The notes under the pieces are model-generated. The model had not been told where the DNA came from. It made no database searches and saw only the letters and a program-made list of their open reading frames with translations. 64,000 nucleotides of DNA. Source: DATAYA01 sp963754235. Lineage in GTDB: Bacteria; Pseudomonadota; Alphaproteobacteria; Acetobacterales; Acetobacteraceae. Below, in pieces: positions 17,178-25,014 of the stretch (within the stretch, counting starts at the first letter, position 1; every line of letters starts with the position of its first letter). The position numbers and the translations under genes were made by a program. The stretch covers positions 124,001 through 188,000 of the forward strand of contig CAVWFK010000019.1 of NCBI GenBank assembly GCA_963754235.1, read 5' to 3'.

Positions 17178-17950
17178 GATCCCCCGATCCATTCCCCACG
17201 CACCAGGTCCCCGTGCACCTGATAGACGTGCCTCCTGATCGGCTGCGTCACCTTCAAGAGGATCAGGTCGTTGCTCTGATGGAGAGCATCGGTCGTATCG
17301 GCCTCCAGACGCCGATCAGTATTCGCTACGTCGAAGATGGCGGCACAATTTTGGTTGCTGGCGCGCATCGACTGGAGGCGTGTCGTCGTCTAGGAATTGA
17401 GGACGTGCTCTGCGTCGCTATAAAGGGAGACGATACTGACGCTCGGCTATGGGAAATCTCTGAGAACCTTCACCACGCCGATCTGTCGGTGATCGAGCGG
17501 GCAGAGCATATCGCCGAGTGGATCAGGCTGACGGAGGAGAAGCTGATTTCGGCGCAAGTTGCGCCTAAATCAAAGAGCAAAACGAACCCGAAAGGTAGTG
17601 GCCGTCAAGAGGGCGGCATCAACGCCGCCGTCCGCGAGCTGGGCATCGACCGCACCGAAGCGCAGCGGGCGGTCAAGATCGCCGGCCTCACCCCCGAGGG
17701 CAGGGAAGCTGCTCGTCAGGCGGGGCTCGACGACAACCAGTCCGCGCTGCTGAAGGCGGCGAAGGAGACCAGCACCGAGGCGCAGGTGGTCGCGATCGAG
17801 AGCTACGGGACCAAGACCGAGCCGCATCGCGAAGCGATGGTGACCACCGGCGCGGACGCGCCGCAGAACGAGCCGGAGCTGCCGCCAGGGGTGACGCGCC
17901 GCTACAAGGGCGGCTCGGTAAAGATCGGGGATAAAAAATATCCACCCTGA
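17174..17950 (+). CDS. ParB/Srx-like nuclease-domain protein
   Basis: The 258-residue protein has an N-terminal ParB-like domain: VPVHLIDVPPDRLRH, LMESIGRIGLQTPISIRY, then the box GGTILVAGAHRLEACRRLG and WEISENLHHADLSVIERAEH. A helix-turn-helix region follows (INAAVRELGIDRTEAQRAVK). It may bind DNA for element partition or regulation. Near the C-terminus (about residues 217-231) it carries PHREAMVTTGADAPQ, encoded by the palindromic module described separately. ATG 17174 overlaps the previous stop. Confidence 0.75.
   Translation: MRSPDPFPTHQVPVHLIDVPPDRLRHLQEDQVVALMESIGRIGLQTPISIRYVEDGGTILVAGAHRLEACRRLGIEDVLCVAIKGDDTDARLWEISENLHHADLSVIERAEHIAEWIRLTEEKLISAQVAPKSKSKTNPKGSGRQEGGINAAVRELGIDRTEAQRAVKIAGLTPEGREAARQAGLDDNQSALLKAAKETSTEAQVVAIESYGTKTEPHREAMVTTGADAPQNEPELPPGVTRRYKGGSVKIGDKKYPP
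17825..17866 (+). repeat. In-frame palindromic module, copy A (left half)
   Basis: CATCGC-GAA-GCGATG (17825-17839) followed by GTGACCACCGGCGCG and a degenerate continuation. It is inside the ParB-like coding sequence and read in frame. It matches 48062-48105 almost exactly. Confidence 0.7.
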
Positions 17951-17963
17951 CTGGCTCGATACT

Positions 17964-18101
17964 GTGCTGTCCGGAATCGTCTGCGACCTTCTCGAATATG
18001 ATCCGAACACGCTCATCGCGTGCATGAATGAAAGCAGTCGCGAGCGAGTTCTAGAGTACGCCCCGAGGGTCGCAGCGTGGCTCAGGCGGATCAAGTCATG
18101 A
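17964..18101 (+). CDS. Possible small protein (about 45 aa)
   Basis: The frame DLLEYDPNTLIACMNESSRE then VLEYAPRVAAWLRRIKS ends in a TGA overlapping the next ATG (ATGA). The amino-acid make-up looks protein-like and the frame is open further back into the ParB-like end, but no good ATG exists; GTG 17964 is a guess. Function unknown. Confidence 0.35.
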   Translation: MLSGIVCDLLEYDPNTLIACMNESSRERVLEYAPRVAAWLRRIKS

Positions 18102-18316
18102 CCGCGCGCCTGCCGACCCACCAGCTGCGCGAGCTCGCCCGCTGGGCTGCGCGAGCCGGCTGGCAGTGGGAGCGGCTCGCCGGCGGGCATGTCCGCTGGC
18201 GCCACCCGAACGGCGCGCGACCGATTATCACCAGCGCCACCAGCAGCGACTGGCGCGCCGACCGCAACGCCCGCCAGCAGATGACGCGGGCGCTGGAACG
18301 GAGCGTCGGGTCATGA
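18098..18316 (+). CDS. HicA-like small protein (72 aa)
   Basis: The pattern LARWAARAGWQWERLAGGHVRW, HPNGARPIITSATSSDWRA then NARQQMTRAL resembles the small double-stranded-RNA-binding fold of HicA toxins (GGH, short strand, PSD-like SSD, RNA-binding basic helix). The next gene is not HicB-like, so a toxin-antitoxin role is uncertain. It is ATGA-coupled on both sides. Confidence 0.45.
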   Translation: MTARLPTHQLRELARWAARAGWQWERLAGGHVRWRHPNGARPIITSATSSDWRADRNARQQMTRALERSVGS

Positions 18317-18534
18317 GCGGGCGCGACGTCGCCGAGGCCCGTGAGCTTCGCCGGCGCGCCGGAGAGCTGCGCGAGCGGGCAGAGCAGTTCGACCACGCCG
18401 GCCTCGCCCTGTTCGCGGCCGACGCCCGACGGCTCGGGGCCGAGCTGCGCGCGCGCGCCGATCGGCTCGACCCGGACGGCGGCTGGCTCGTGCCGGCACG
18501 GCCCTGGCGGTGGATCGCGGAGGCGCGGCGATGA
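18313..18534 (+). CDS. Small coiled-coil protein (73 aa)
   Basis: Arg/Ala/Glu-rich helix EARELRRRAGELRERAEQF then FAADARRLGAELRARADRLD, with heptad-like spacing. A decayed copy lies on the opposite strand at 24318-24470. Function unknown; it starts at an ATGA overlap. Confidence 0.5.
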   Translation: MSGRDVAEARELRRRAGELRERAEQFDHAGLALFAADARRLGAELRARADRLDPDGGWLVPARPWRWIAEARR

Positions 18535-18902
18535 GCGCGTCGCAGAGCGACGGTCCCGTACCAGCGCGAAGCGCTGCGCCGCCCTTCTTTGTCTCGGACT
18601 TCGTCTCGGTGCAGCGCGCCACACTACGCGGCTTCGTTACCGTCTCGCAGCCATCCGGCATGATCATCCACGATGTCTCGTTGCATCAGAAAAACGACAG
18701 CACGTGGGCCAGTCCACCGAGCAAACCGATGCTGTCCCGCGATGGCGTCGTGCTTCGAGACGACAACGGCAAGATTCGCTACGCGTCGATTGTCGAGTTC
18801 GCATCGAAGAAACTCCGCGACCGCTGGTCAGACGCCGTCGTTGATGCCGTGCGGCGAGCGCATCCGGAAGTGTTCGCCTCTGCTGCGGAGGCGGGGCGAT
18901 GA
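18531..18902 (+). CDS. Conserved element protein, possibly SpoVG-like fold
   Basis: The 123-residue product has an N-terminal SQSDGPVPARSAAP encoded by the palindromic module. The conserved body runs GFVTVSQPSGMIIHDVSLHQK, ASPPSKPMLSRDG, RDDNGKIRY, FASKKLRDRWSDAVVDA. The alternation of strand, IIHDV, PSKP and a final helix recalls SpoVG, a nucleic-acid-binding regulator, but this is weak. A close homologue is at 48050-48466. It precedes the replication gene in both elements, which suggests a single-stranded-DNA or replication-accessory role (inference). Confidence 0.55.
   Translation: MSASQSDGPVPARSAAPPFFVSDFVSVQRATLRGFVTVSQPSGMIIHDVSLHQKNDSTWASPPSKPMLSRDGVVLRDDNGKIRYASIVEFASKKLRDRWSDAVVDAVRRAHPEVFASAAEAGR
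18536..18583 (+). repeat. In-frame palindromic module, copy B (right half)
   Basis: CAGAGCGACGGTCCCG leads into CAGCGC-GAA-GCGCTG (18560-18574). It matches the second half of 48062-48135 and encodes the first residues of the 123-aa protein. Confidence 0.7.
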
Positions 18903-19193
18903 GCGCGCAGCTCGACGCCCGTGAGACATTGGGCAACGTGATCGCCCGATGCCCCTACCGATCCCTGCTCGGCTCCGACGGCAATGCCGACGAGATGTTG
19001 GGCAGGGTGCGAAGCGTGATTGCGGTCCTCGGCGGTGACCATGAGCCCCTGAGCGAGACGATGCCTGCGCGATGCCCTCGCATGCATTCGGGCAGGGGAC
19101 GTCGTGCTGCTGATCTCCGATCAGCCTCATCTGCGCGATTATGCGAAGCGCGAAATCCTCGCCATGGCCGGACCGGCCGGAGGGCGGGCATGA
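18899..19193 (+). pseudogene. Small coupled gene broken by a frameshift
   Basis: Frame one begins MSAQLDARETLGNVIARC and reads well to LGGDHEPLSETM; sense then continues in another frame (RDALACIRAGDVVLLISDQP, then YAKREILAMAGPAGGRA) to TGA 19191-19193, which overlaps the ATG of the primase gene. One extra base around 19041-19066 would explain it. Without a shift, frame one runs on into the primase as a 97-residue extension. No family recognised. Confidence 0.45.
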
Positions 19194-21718
19194 ACGCGAT
19201 GCCCCCCAACGTGCTCGAACCGGATGCCGAAGAGATCAGCCGCTTCGTCCGCACGCTGTTCCTATATGCCGACGACGGCGGCTACGTCAGCCTGCGCGCC
19301 TTCGATCAATTCCGCCACGATGTGCCGCCGATCCTGATCCGGCCGGCATACGTCAACGGCGCCGGCCTCGATGCCGTCATCAGCGAAGCCGTGCGCGCAG
19401 CCCGCGAGAGCGACAACACGGCACGGCCTGCGGTCTTCGCACCGCCTATCTGCACATTTATCAATGCCAGCCGTGCACGTGTTGTCGATCTCGAAAACGG
19501 GCTCGTGCTGTCCGTCGAGATAGACGAAGGCGACACCACTAAGGCCAGGTTATTCCTCGAAAGCATGCTCGGCCCGGCTACCGTCACCGTCGCGTCCGGC
19601 AGCGATTGGACCGACCCGGAGACGGGCGAGGTATTTCCGAAGCTGCACCTGCACTGGCGACTTTCAGAACCGACCCGCGATGCCGAGGACCACGCCCGGC
19701 TTCGCCAAGCGCGCAACCTCGCCGCGCTGCTTGTCGGGGCAGACCCGACCGGCAAGCCGGTAGTCCATCCGCTTCGCTGGCCAGGCTCTTGGAACCGCAA
19801 GACGACGCCGCGGATGGCGCGCATCGTCGCGTACAACGAGACGGCCGAAATCCACCTCGGCGAGGCGCTGGAGAAGCTGGAAGAAGCAGCGGCGGCTGCT
19901 GGCTGCGCGCGCGCCGGGATGCCGCGCTCGGGCACACCCGAGGCGCCGATCCCGCTGGTCGCCGATGCCATGCGCGCAATCCCGAACGCTGACGCCGATG
20001 TGCATTATGCCGACTGGGTCCGGCTCGGCTACGCCTGCTTCCGCGCGACCGGAGGCACAGACGACGGCTTCGCCATTTGGGACGAATGGTCAAAGAAGTC
20101 CGACAAGTACGACGCGGACGAAACCGAGGCCACATGGAAGCGCATCGACCACGCCATCGGGGGATCGAAAGCGCCACCCAGCACCGTCGGCGCTGGCACG
20201 ATCTTCTATGAAGCCGCTCGCCACGGCTGGAAGCGATCTACCGCCAATGCCGACGACGCTGGTCCGCAGCGGGATCACGCCGAAGCGCGGGCAGAACCGC
20301 CGCCGCCTCTGCTTGATCCTTGGGATGCACTGCAACCGCTGCGCTTTCCGATGCGCGCGCTGCCCGCAGTTCTACGCGCCTTTGTCGAGAACCGCGCCCG
20401 CGTCATGGGCGCCGATGCAGGCGCTCTCGCGTGGGCCGCTATCTCGGCCTGCGGAACCGCGCTTGACGCCAGCATCCGATTGCAAATGAAGCGACACGAC
20501 ACCTGGACGGTGCCATCTTTCATCTGGCTCGCCCTGGTGGGCGCGCCGAGCACGAAGAAATCGCCCATCCTTGATGTTGCCTTGTATCCACTGGAGCGTG
20601 CACAAGAAGCCGACATAGACGAGTGGAAAGCGCGGCTTGCAATCTGGAAAGCGCTCCCGAAAAAGGAGCGCGACAAACAGCCGGAACCCGTATGCAAGCG
20701 ACGGCTCGTCACCAAGGACCCCACCATCGAAGCCATGGAGGAAATTCTGGGCCGCCAGGATCGCGGTATCTGCTTGTTCCGCGACGAGTTGCCCGGCTGG
20801 ATCGGTTCGCTCGAAAAGTATACCAGCCGCCACGGCAGCGCCGCCGACCGGGCGTTCTATCTGACCGCATTTAACGGTACCTCATACATTGTTGACCGCA
20901 TTGGACGCGGCACCACACCAATCAAAAATCTAAGCATTCCCATCGTCGGAGGCGTTCAGCCCGATCGCCTGCGCCAACTCGGCGACATTACAGCCGATGG
21001 TCTGTGGCAGCGGTTCCTTTCAATAATCGTCGGCCCGGCCTCGCTGGGGTGCGACGATGCTGACCTCGGCTTCGGCCCGCTGGTGGATTACAACGAGATG
21101 GTGGAGCGGTTGCTCGACGTGCCGCCGGAGACCCGTATGACGCTATCCGCGGAAGCGCACGCCGTCCGCGAGGACGTTGCCAATCGCCTCTTCGAGCTGG
21201 AACAGAACCTCGCCCTCGGCCCCTCATTCTCGGCGTTCTGCGGCAAGCTAATCGGGATATGGGGCCGTCTTTGCCTGATCCTGAGTCAAGTCGAGCCCGA
21301 TCGCTCTAACCCCCTTGTCGTGCCCGAGCGGATCGCTAGCGCCGCTGAAGTGCTGCTCTTTAAGAGCGTGCTGCCCAACGCCGGCCGCGTCTACGCCGGC
21401 ATGGGCGGCGGCGGCGGCAACATTGAAGTTACGCAAGCCATCGCCGGCTTCATCCTGACCAAGCACAAGGAACGCCTGCTGGCGTCCGACCTGAGCCGAA
21501 ACGTCCGCGCCTGCCGCGGCGCACCGCTCGAAGATATCCAGCGCCTTGTATCACCCTTGGTGGCCGGCGGCTGGCTGACACCCGAGAGCGATCTCAACCC
21601 ATCCCTGTGGACCGTGCACCCTGAAGTGCACCAGCGCTTCGCAAAGCGCGGCGTGCAGGAGACAACCAGACGAGCCGCCATCCGCGAGATCATCCTCAAC
21701 CCGGGAGACGACGAATGA
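19190..21718 (+). CDS. Primase-helicase with PriCT-2 and DUF3987-like parts
   Basis: The 842-residue protein (start ATG 19190, with GGAGGGCGGGC upstream) has three parts. First, a RepB-like archaeo-eukaryotic primase region (about 1-230: FINASRARVVDLENG, VEIDEGD, LHLHWRLSEP, HPLRWPGSWNRK). Second, a PriCT-2-type module from about 268 (VHYADWVRLGYACFRATGG, DEWSKKSDKYDADETEATW). Third, a DUF3987-type helicase-like domain (about 400-770) with GAPSTKKSP near 450 and FRDELPGW. It should start and drive replication of the excised element. The C-terminal helices may be a winged helix. Translation may also begin at 18899. Confidence 0.8.
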   Translation: MNAMPPNVLEPDAEEISRFVRTLFLYADDGGYVSLRAFDQFRHDVPPILIRPAYVNGAGLDAVISEAVRAARESDNTARPAVFAPPICTFINASRARVVDLENGLVLSVEIDEGDTTKARLFLESMLGPATVTVASGSDWTDPETGEVFPKLHLHWRLSEPTRDAEDHARLRQARNLAALLVGADPTGKPVVHPLRWPGSWNRKTTPRMARIVAYNETAEIHLGEALEKLEEAAAAAGCARAGMPRSGTPEAPIPLVADAMRAIPNADADVHYADWVRLGYACFRATGGTDDGFAIWDEWSKKSDKYDADETEATWKRIDHAIGGSKAPPSTVGAGTIFYEAARHGWKRSTANADDAGPQRDHAEARAEPPPPLLDPWDALQPLRFPMRALPAVLRAFVENRARVMGADAGALAWAAISACGTALDASIRLQMKRHDTWTVPSFIWLALVGAPSTKKSPILDVALYPLERAQEADIDEWKARLAIWKALPKKERDKQPEPVCKRRLVTKDPTIEAMEEILGRQDRGICLFRDELPGWIGSLEKYTSRHGSAADRAFYLTAFNGTSYIVDRIGRGTTPIKNLSIPIVGGVQPDRLRQLGDITADGLWQRFLSIIVGPASLGCDDADLGFGPLVDYNEMVERLLDVPPETRMTLSAEAHAVREDVANRLFELEQNLALGPSFSAFCGKLIGIWGRLCLILSQVEPDRSNPLVVPERIASAAEVLLFKSVLPNAGRVYAGMGGGGGNIEVTQAIAGFILTKHKERLLASDLSRNVRACRGAPLEDIQRLVSPLVAGGWLTPESDLNPSLWTVHPEVHQRFAKRGVQETTRRAAIREIILNPGDDE

Positions 21719-22059
21719 ACCAAGCCCTCACGAACGACCTGCCGTTCGGCTTCGCGGACCTGCCCGGCTCGCCAGCCGATCCCGCCGGGATCGCCCTGAT
21801 CCAGCAGATCGCCGCAGACACGCTGCACCTCAAGAATAGGGACGCCTGGCACGAGATCGTCCCGCGGCTCAAGGAGGCCGGCGTGCCTCACCGCGAGGCC
21901 AAGGCCCTCGCACACGACGTGTGGACCGCCAGGAAGCTGATGCGGGCGCAGGCCAGGGCCGATGGAGCACCCCTACGGCCTAGCACCCGACACAGGATCG
22001 CTACCAGCGATAGCGCGACCGCTCTGCTGTCCCTTTCTTGGACTGAGCTGGGCGACTGA
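21715..22059 (+). CDS. Hypothetical element protein (114 aa)
   Basis: ATGA-coupled to the primase-helicase. Helical core NRDAWHEIVPRLKEAGVPHR then EAKALAHDVWTARKLMRAQA; the rest looks disordered. Not recognised. It is the last convincing gene of the first element. Confidence 0.5.
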   Translation: MNQALTNDLPFGFADLPGSPADPAGIALIQQIAADTLHLKNRDAWHEIVPRLKEAGVPHREAKALAHDVWTARKLMRAQARADGAPLRPSTRHRIATSDSATALLSLSWTELGD

Positions 22060-22163
22060 TGCAACGGCGCAACGACGGTGACAAGCGTGCTAGGGCGCGC
22101 GAAGAGAGAAAAACGAAAATGGAGAGAAAGGAAAGAAGAAGGGTCTTTTTATTTTTCATCTAT

Positions 22164-22290
22164 ATAGGGAAGCACGTTTGTCACGCACGGACCGACAGCG
22201 GAACCATCGACGACCAATCGGCCACGGTATTCCCGCCACAGTCGCTAACGGGCAACATCGGTGGCAGCTCGCGTGCCCTGGTTGTCGTAA
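22164..22290 (+). repeat. Element-end sequence shared with 50764-50892
   Basis: From GGGAAGCACGTTTG through CTCGCGTGCCCTGGT the two sites match with few differences. Here small indels break the reading frame that begins IGKHVWHARTDS at 50763, so this copy is a degenerate remnant of that gene. Confidence 0.75.
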
Positions 22291-22752
22291 AGCCATGGGT
22301 CTCCTCGGCCCAATCGAGCAGCGCGTCGGCTCCGTCAGGAGGGAGCGCTGCGACCTCGGCATGATGGGCGAACCCCAGAACTTCATGGCGCCGTGAAGTT
22401 TTGAGTGGTTTTGACCACACCCTCCCTTTCGGACGAAGGGAGTCGTCGCAGCGCGCGGACCAAGAGCCGGCGTCTCTGGGGGGGCTTTTTGTCGGGACTC
22501 GTCGCATTTTTGAGACACCGCCTCCCGTGCTTCCCGCTCGCGCGCGGTGCTACCGGTTCCTGGTGGGGAACCCTGATCGCCGGCCACGGCCGAGTCATGG
22601 CGGGCGCTGGAGGTCGGCATCAACCAGGTTCTGATGATGGTGGACAGACGAGGAGAAGCGCGCAGGACGGGTCTTCCAATCTACGTCAGGTTCAATCGAG
22701 GACCCGCAACCATCTTAATTTGCTCCTCACAGGTGAGTGAGCTGCGACCCTT
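22291..22752. other. Gene-poor stretch
   Basis: There is no supported gene. A short frame around 22610-22720 (EVGINQVLMMVDRRGEARR then GLPIYVRFNRG) looks like a protein fragment. Another frame reads GCRKAMGLLGPIEQRVG near 22285. Neither has a credible start. Confidence 0.3.
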
Positions 22753-23043
22753 GCCTAGACCGAACGTTGCCCACTTTCAGAGCTAGGATGTTGATTTCGT
22801 GTCCTTTCGGCCCACGATCACTGACTACGCCGCGGAGGTTGATCTATGGTGTGTCTAACTCAACCCAGGCAACGCCTGTTCACCGAAAGCCACTCACCAA
22901 AGTGGTGGAATCCAACTCATTCGAATCGCCGTTGGACTCGGTGTCAACGAATTTCAGCGGCGGCTACTGTCTACGTGCAGCAACCACGTATTTGAGTCAG
23001 TTCAGGGTACTTGGTCGAAAAACCGGGCAAAGTTCGGCCTAGG
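22753..23043. mobile_element. Putative miniature transposon (about 290 bp) related to IS1634 ends
   Basis: The left end GCCTAGACCGAACGTTGCCC (22753-22772) and the right end, read on the other strand from 23043, CCTAGGCCGAACTTTGCCC, form inverted repeats. No transposase is inside. The same end motif starts the IS1634-type element at 63153 and occurs alone at 45711-45734. GCCTAG directly outside or at each end could be a target duplication. Confidence 0.55.
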
Positions 23044-23052
23044 TTGGGCTCA

Positions 23053-23076
23053 GGGTTCGAATCCCTTCGCCAGCTA
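23053..23076 (+). other. tRNA 3'-end-like fragment
   Basis: GGGTTCGAATCCC (23053-23065) followed by TTCGCCAGCT looks like a T arm plus part of an acceptor strand. Only the T-arm 13 bases match the tRNA-Ser at 14423-14435, so it may be a remnant of another tRNA or tmRNA gene rather than the exact distal attachment site. Confidence 0.4.
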
Positions 23077-23175
23077 AAATGAAATCAAGCACTTAGCCGA
23101 GATCGGCGAAGCCGCCCGGATTGCGTACCAAGCACCTAGCAAGCAACTCGCGCTGGAAACCGTCCCGCGGGCGGG

Positions 23176-23631
23176 TCACCCTTCATCCGGCTCGGGCAGG
23201 CCGCCCCGGATTTGGATTGTCACGGGTGCCGATCCCGGAGCGGAAGCCTGCCCGCAGGCAGCGACCAGCCGCGCCAGCTCGGCGGCCTGCGCCGGGCACA
23301 GCTCGCCCTGCGCCAGCGCGCCCCAGATGGCGGCCAGGGCCGCGGGCAGGTCGGCCGCAGTCTCGATGCGCGGCAGCGCCAGCCGGACCGGACGGCCGCG
23401 CCGCTCAGGCCACACCCGCCGGAGCAGGATGTCGGCCGCGCGCATGTCGCCCCGTTTCGCCGCCGCCACCACGGTGGCCAGCACCTCGGCCGCGCCCGCG
23501 ACGCCGATGGCGTCAAGCGCGAGCAGCGCCTTGTTGCGGGCGCCCGGCCGCTTCCCACTCGGGTTGCCGCTGGTGCCTTTCGGCCATCGCCCCTGCATTC
23601 CGCCTGCATTTGCAGGCCCGCACTCGCTCAC
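23176..23631 (-). CDS. DUF5681-type protein
   Basis: The 151-residue protein contains GRWPKGTSGNPSGKRPGARN (residues about 13-32), the hallmark of DUF5681 proteins found in phage and element contexts near terminase genes. A helical region follows (ALDAIGVAGAAEVLATVVAA, GDMRAADILLRRVWPERRGR). The C-terminus VTIQIRGGLPEPDEG resembles the separate small protein at 54343-54591 (VIIIRGGLPGPSD). GTG start at 23631. Role unknown; a small-terminase-like function is speculation. Confidence 0.7.
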   Translation of the reverse strand: MSECGPANAGGMQGRWPKGTSGNPSGKRPGARNKALLALDAIGVAGAAEVLATVVAAAKRGDMRAADILLRRVWPERRGRPVRLALPRIETAADLPAALAAIWGALAQGELCPAQAAELARLVAACGQASAPGSAPVTIQIRGGLPEPDEG

Positions 23632-23673
23632 TTTGCAACCTTTTCGAAGATCGGATTAGCGCCCACTCCGACA

Positions 23674-24078
23674 CTAGGCCGTGTGGACGGATTTGATCAA
23701 AATCAGCCCGCAAGCAAAAGCGACGAGGGCGCCGTAGCTGTCGGCGGTCTTCTCGCAGCGTAGGGCGATCCGCTTGAAGCGTTTCAGCTTGCCGACCGCC
23801 TGCTCGATGCGAGCGCGGGCGCGGTAGAGCATTTTGGGAAGAAGGCAGGTCTGGCCTTGGCGTTGGCGTTGGCGCGATACGGGATGACGGGGATGATGCG
23901 CCGCCGCCGGCAGGCCGCGCGATTTGCGGCAGAATCGTAGCCTTTGTCGGTCAGGGCGGCGCGCGGCGTGATGTCCGGCCCGATGTCGAGCGAGGTTGCG
24001 AGCTGGCTGCAGTCGCTCACCTCGCCACCGGTCAGATGGAAGGCGATGGGCAGACCGTCGAGGGGCACCGCCGGCGGA
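23674..24078 (-). pseudogene. IS5-family transposase remnant
   Basis: Two overlapping frames give DGLPIAFHLTGGEVSDCSQ and LTDKGYDSAANRA, then after a frameshift near 23830 LYRARARIEQAVGKLKRFKR and the C-terminus. These are the second and third catalytic blocks of IS5-type DDE transposases. The N-terminal third is missing. The sequence CTAGGCCGTGTGGACGG at the 3' end may be the element terminus. Confidence 0.75.
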
Positions 24079-24317
24079 ACGGTCGGCGTATCCCGCTGTG
24101 AAGAGGCACGCCAGCAAATACCAGAGTACAATCATGGGGAGGGGCAACTAATAACGAACGTTATGCGCGTTGGTTCGCTCAGCCAGACCAAAAAAAGCCA
24201 TTGGCCCATCGAGTGTCGCACCGGCTGCCGTTCCGGATCATCGAAATGGCCCCGGCGCGCCCACCCTGCTCCTTTAGCGACCCTTATGCTGTTCCTCGTA
24301 AGTCCTGGTGTGGTGGT

Positions 24318-24470
24318 GGAACATCGGCGCTGGATCGAGCTGGGCAGCCCGCGCCCGCAGCTCGGCCGCAAGGCGGCTCGCGTCGGCGGCAAAGCGCGCG
24401 CGAGAGACGGAACCGCTCGGCGCGCTGGCGAAGGGCTTCGGCCCGGCGGCGCAGCTCGCGAGCCTCGGCC
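24318..24470 (-). pseudogene. Decayed copy of the 73-aa coiled-coil gene
   Basis: The minus strand reads AEARELRRRAEALRQRAERF, then after one frame change RFAADASRLAAELRARAAQLD, closely matching the protein at 18313-18534. It is a remnant of another copy of the element family. Confidence 0.6.
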
Positions 24471-24738
24471 GCTGGTGCGCGGCTTCACGTCGTCACCTCG
24501 CGCACCGCCTCGGGTGGCCAAGCTCGCGGTGACGGATGGCAGGTCGAGCACCGCCAGCCCGTAGGCGACGCGGCCTCGCACCACCACGCGTGCCCGCCGC
24601 AGCAGGAACAGCAGCACCCGGCCGAGGGCAGCGCCGCTGGGCCGCCCCAGCTCGGCGGCCCGCGCAGAGCGGCTTGCCGATGGCCGGCGACCGCCGCCCG
24701 GTGCTTTATTGATAGTAGTTGGAGGTCGTGATTTCCCA
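24471..24738. other. GC-rich stretch without a supported gene
   Basis: Open frames exist on both strands but look like compositional shadows. No RBS-start combination or recognisable domain was found. Confidence 0.3.
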
Positions 24739-24903
24739 TCAATACCGCGACATGTAGCGCTCAGCGTATCCCCCCGAACGATCGGAGCGCTGCAGGTCTG
24801 CCGATAGCTTCCAGCGGGCTGCGCATGCAAACCCGATTGGAAAAAGCCTGGCAAAGAGCGACAAGTCTCGGTATCTTGGTTTTCCATAGCGATTGCGGAA
24901 CAT
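24739..24903 (-). CDS. Short orphan protein (54 aa)
   Basis: ATG 24903 is preceded by GAAGGAG nine bases upstream. The peptide MFRNRYGKPRYRDLSLFARL then FPIGFACAARWKL and a Ser/Arg/Tyr-rich end is basic with a short hydrophobic patch. No family recognised. It stands alone in IS-rich DNA. Confidence 0.4.
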   Translation of the reverse strand: MFRNRYGKPRYRDLSLFARLFPIGFACAARWKLSADLQRSDRSGGYAERYMSRY

Positions 24904-25014
24904 AAGGCCAATCTCCTTCGGCGTTAATCAGCTAGCCTGCGCACCCACAAACTCGACTACTTTCGTCCCTGGGATGGGCCAAATATTTTGTAGTCGCGTC
25001 AGGGACAGGTGGCG

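Noticed and set aside
18098..18534. HicA/HicB toxin-antitoxin pair
   Set aside because: The first product is HicA-like at best, and the second is a coiled-coil with no HicB features.
22405..22740. 111-codon frame in the first element's distal part
   Set aside because: Composition and lack of start signal suggest a shadow; competing short frames look equally likely.
23053..23076. Complete tRNA gene
   Set aside because: Only a T arm and partial acceptor strand are present; the upstream sequence belongs to the miniature transposon end.
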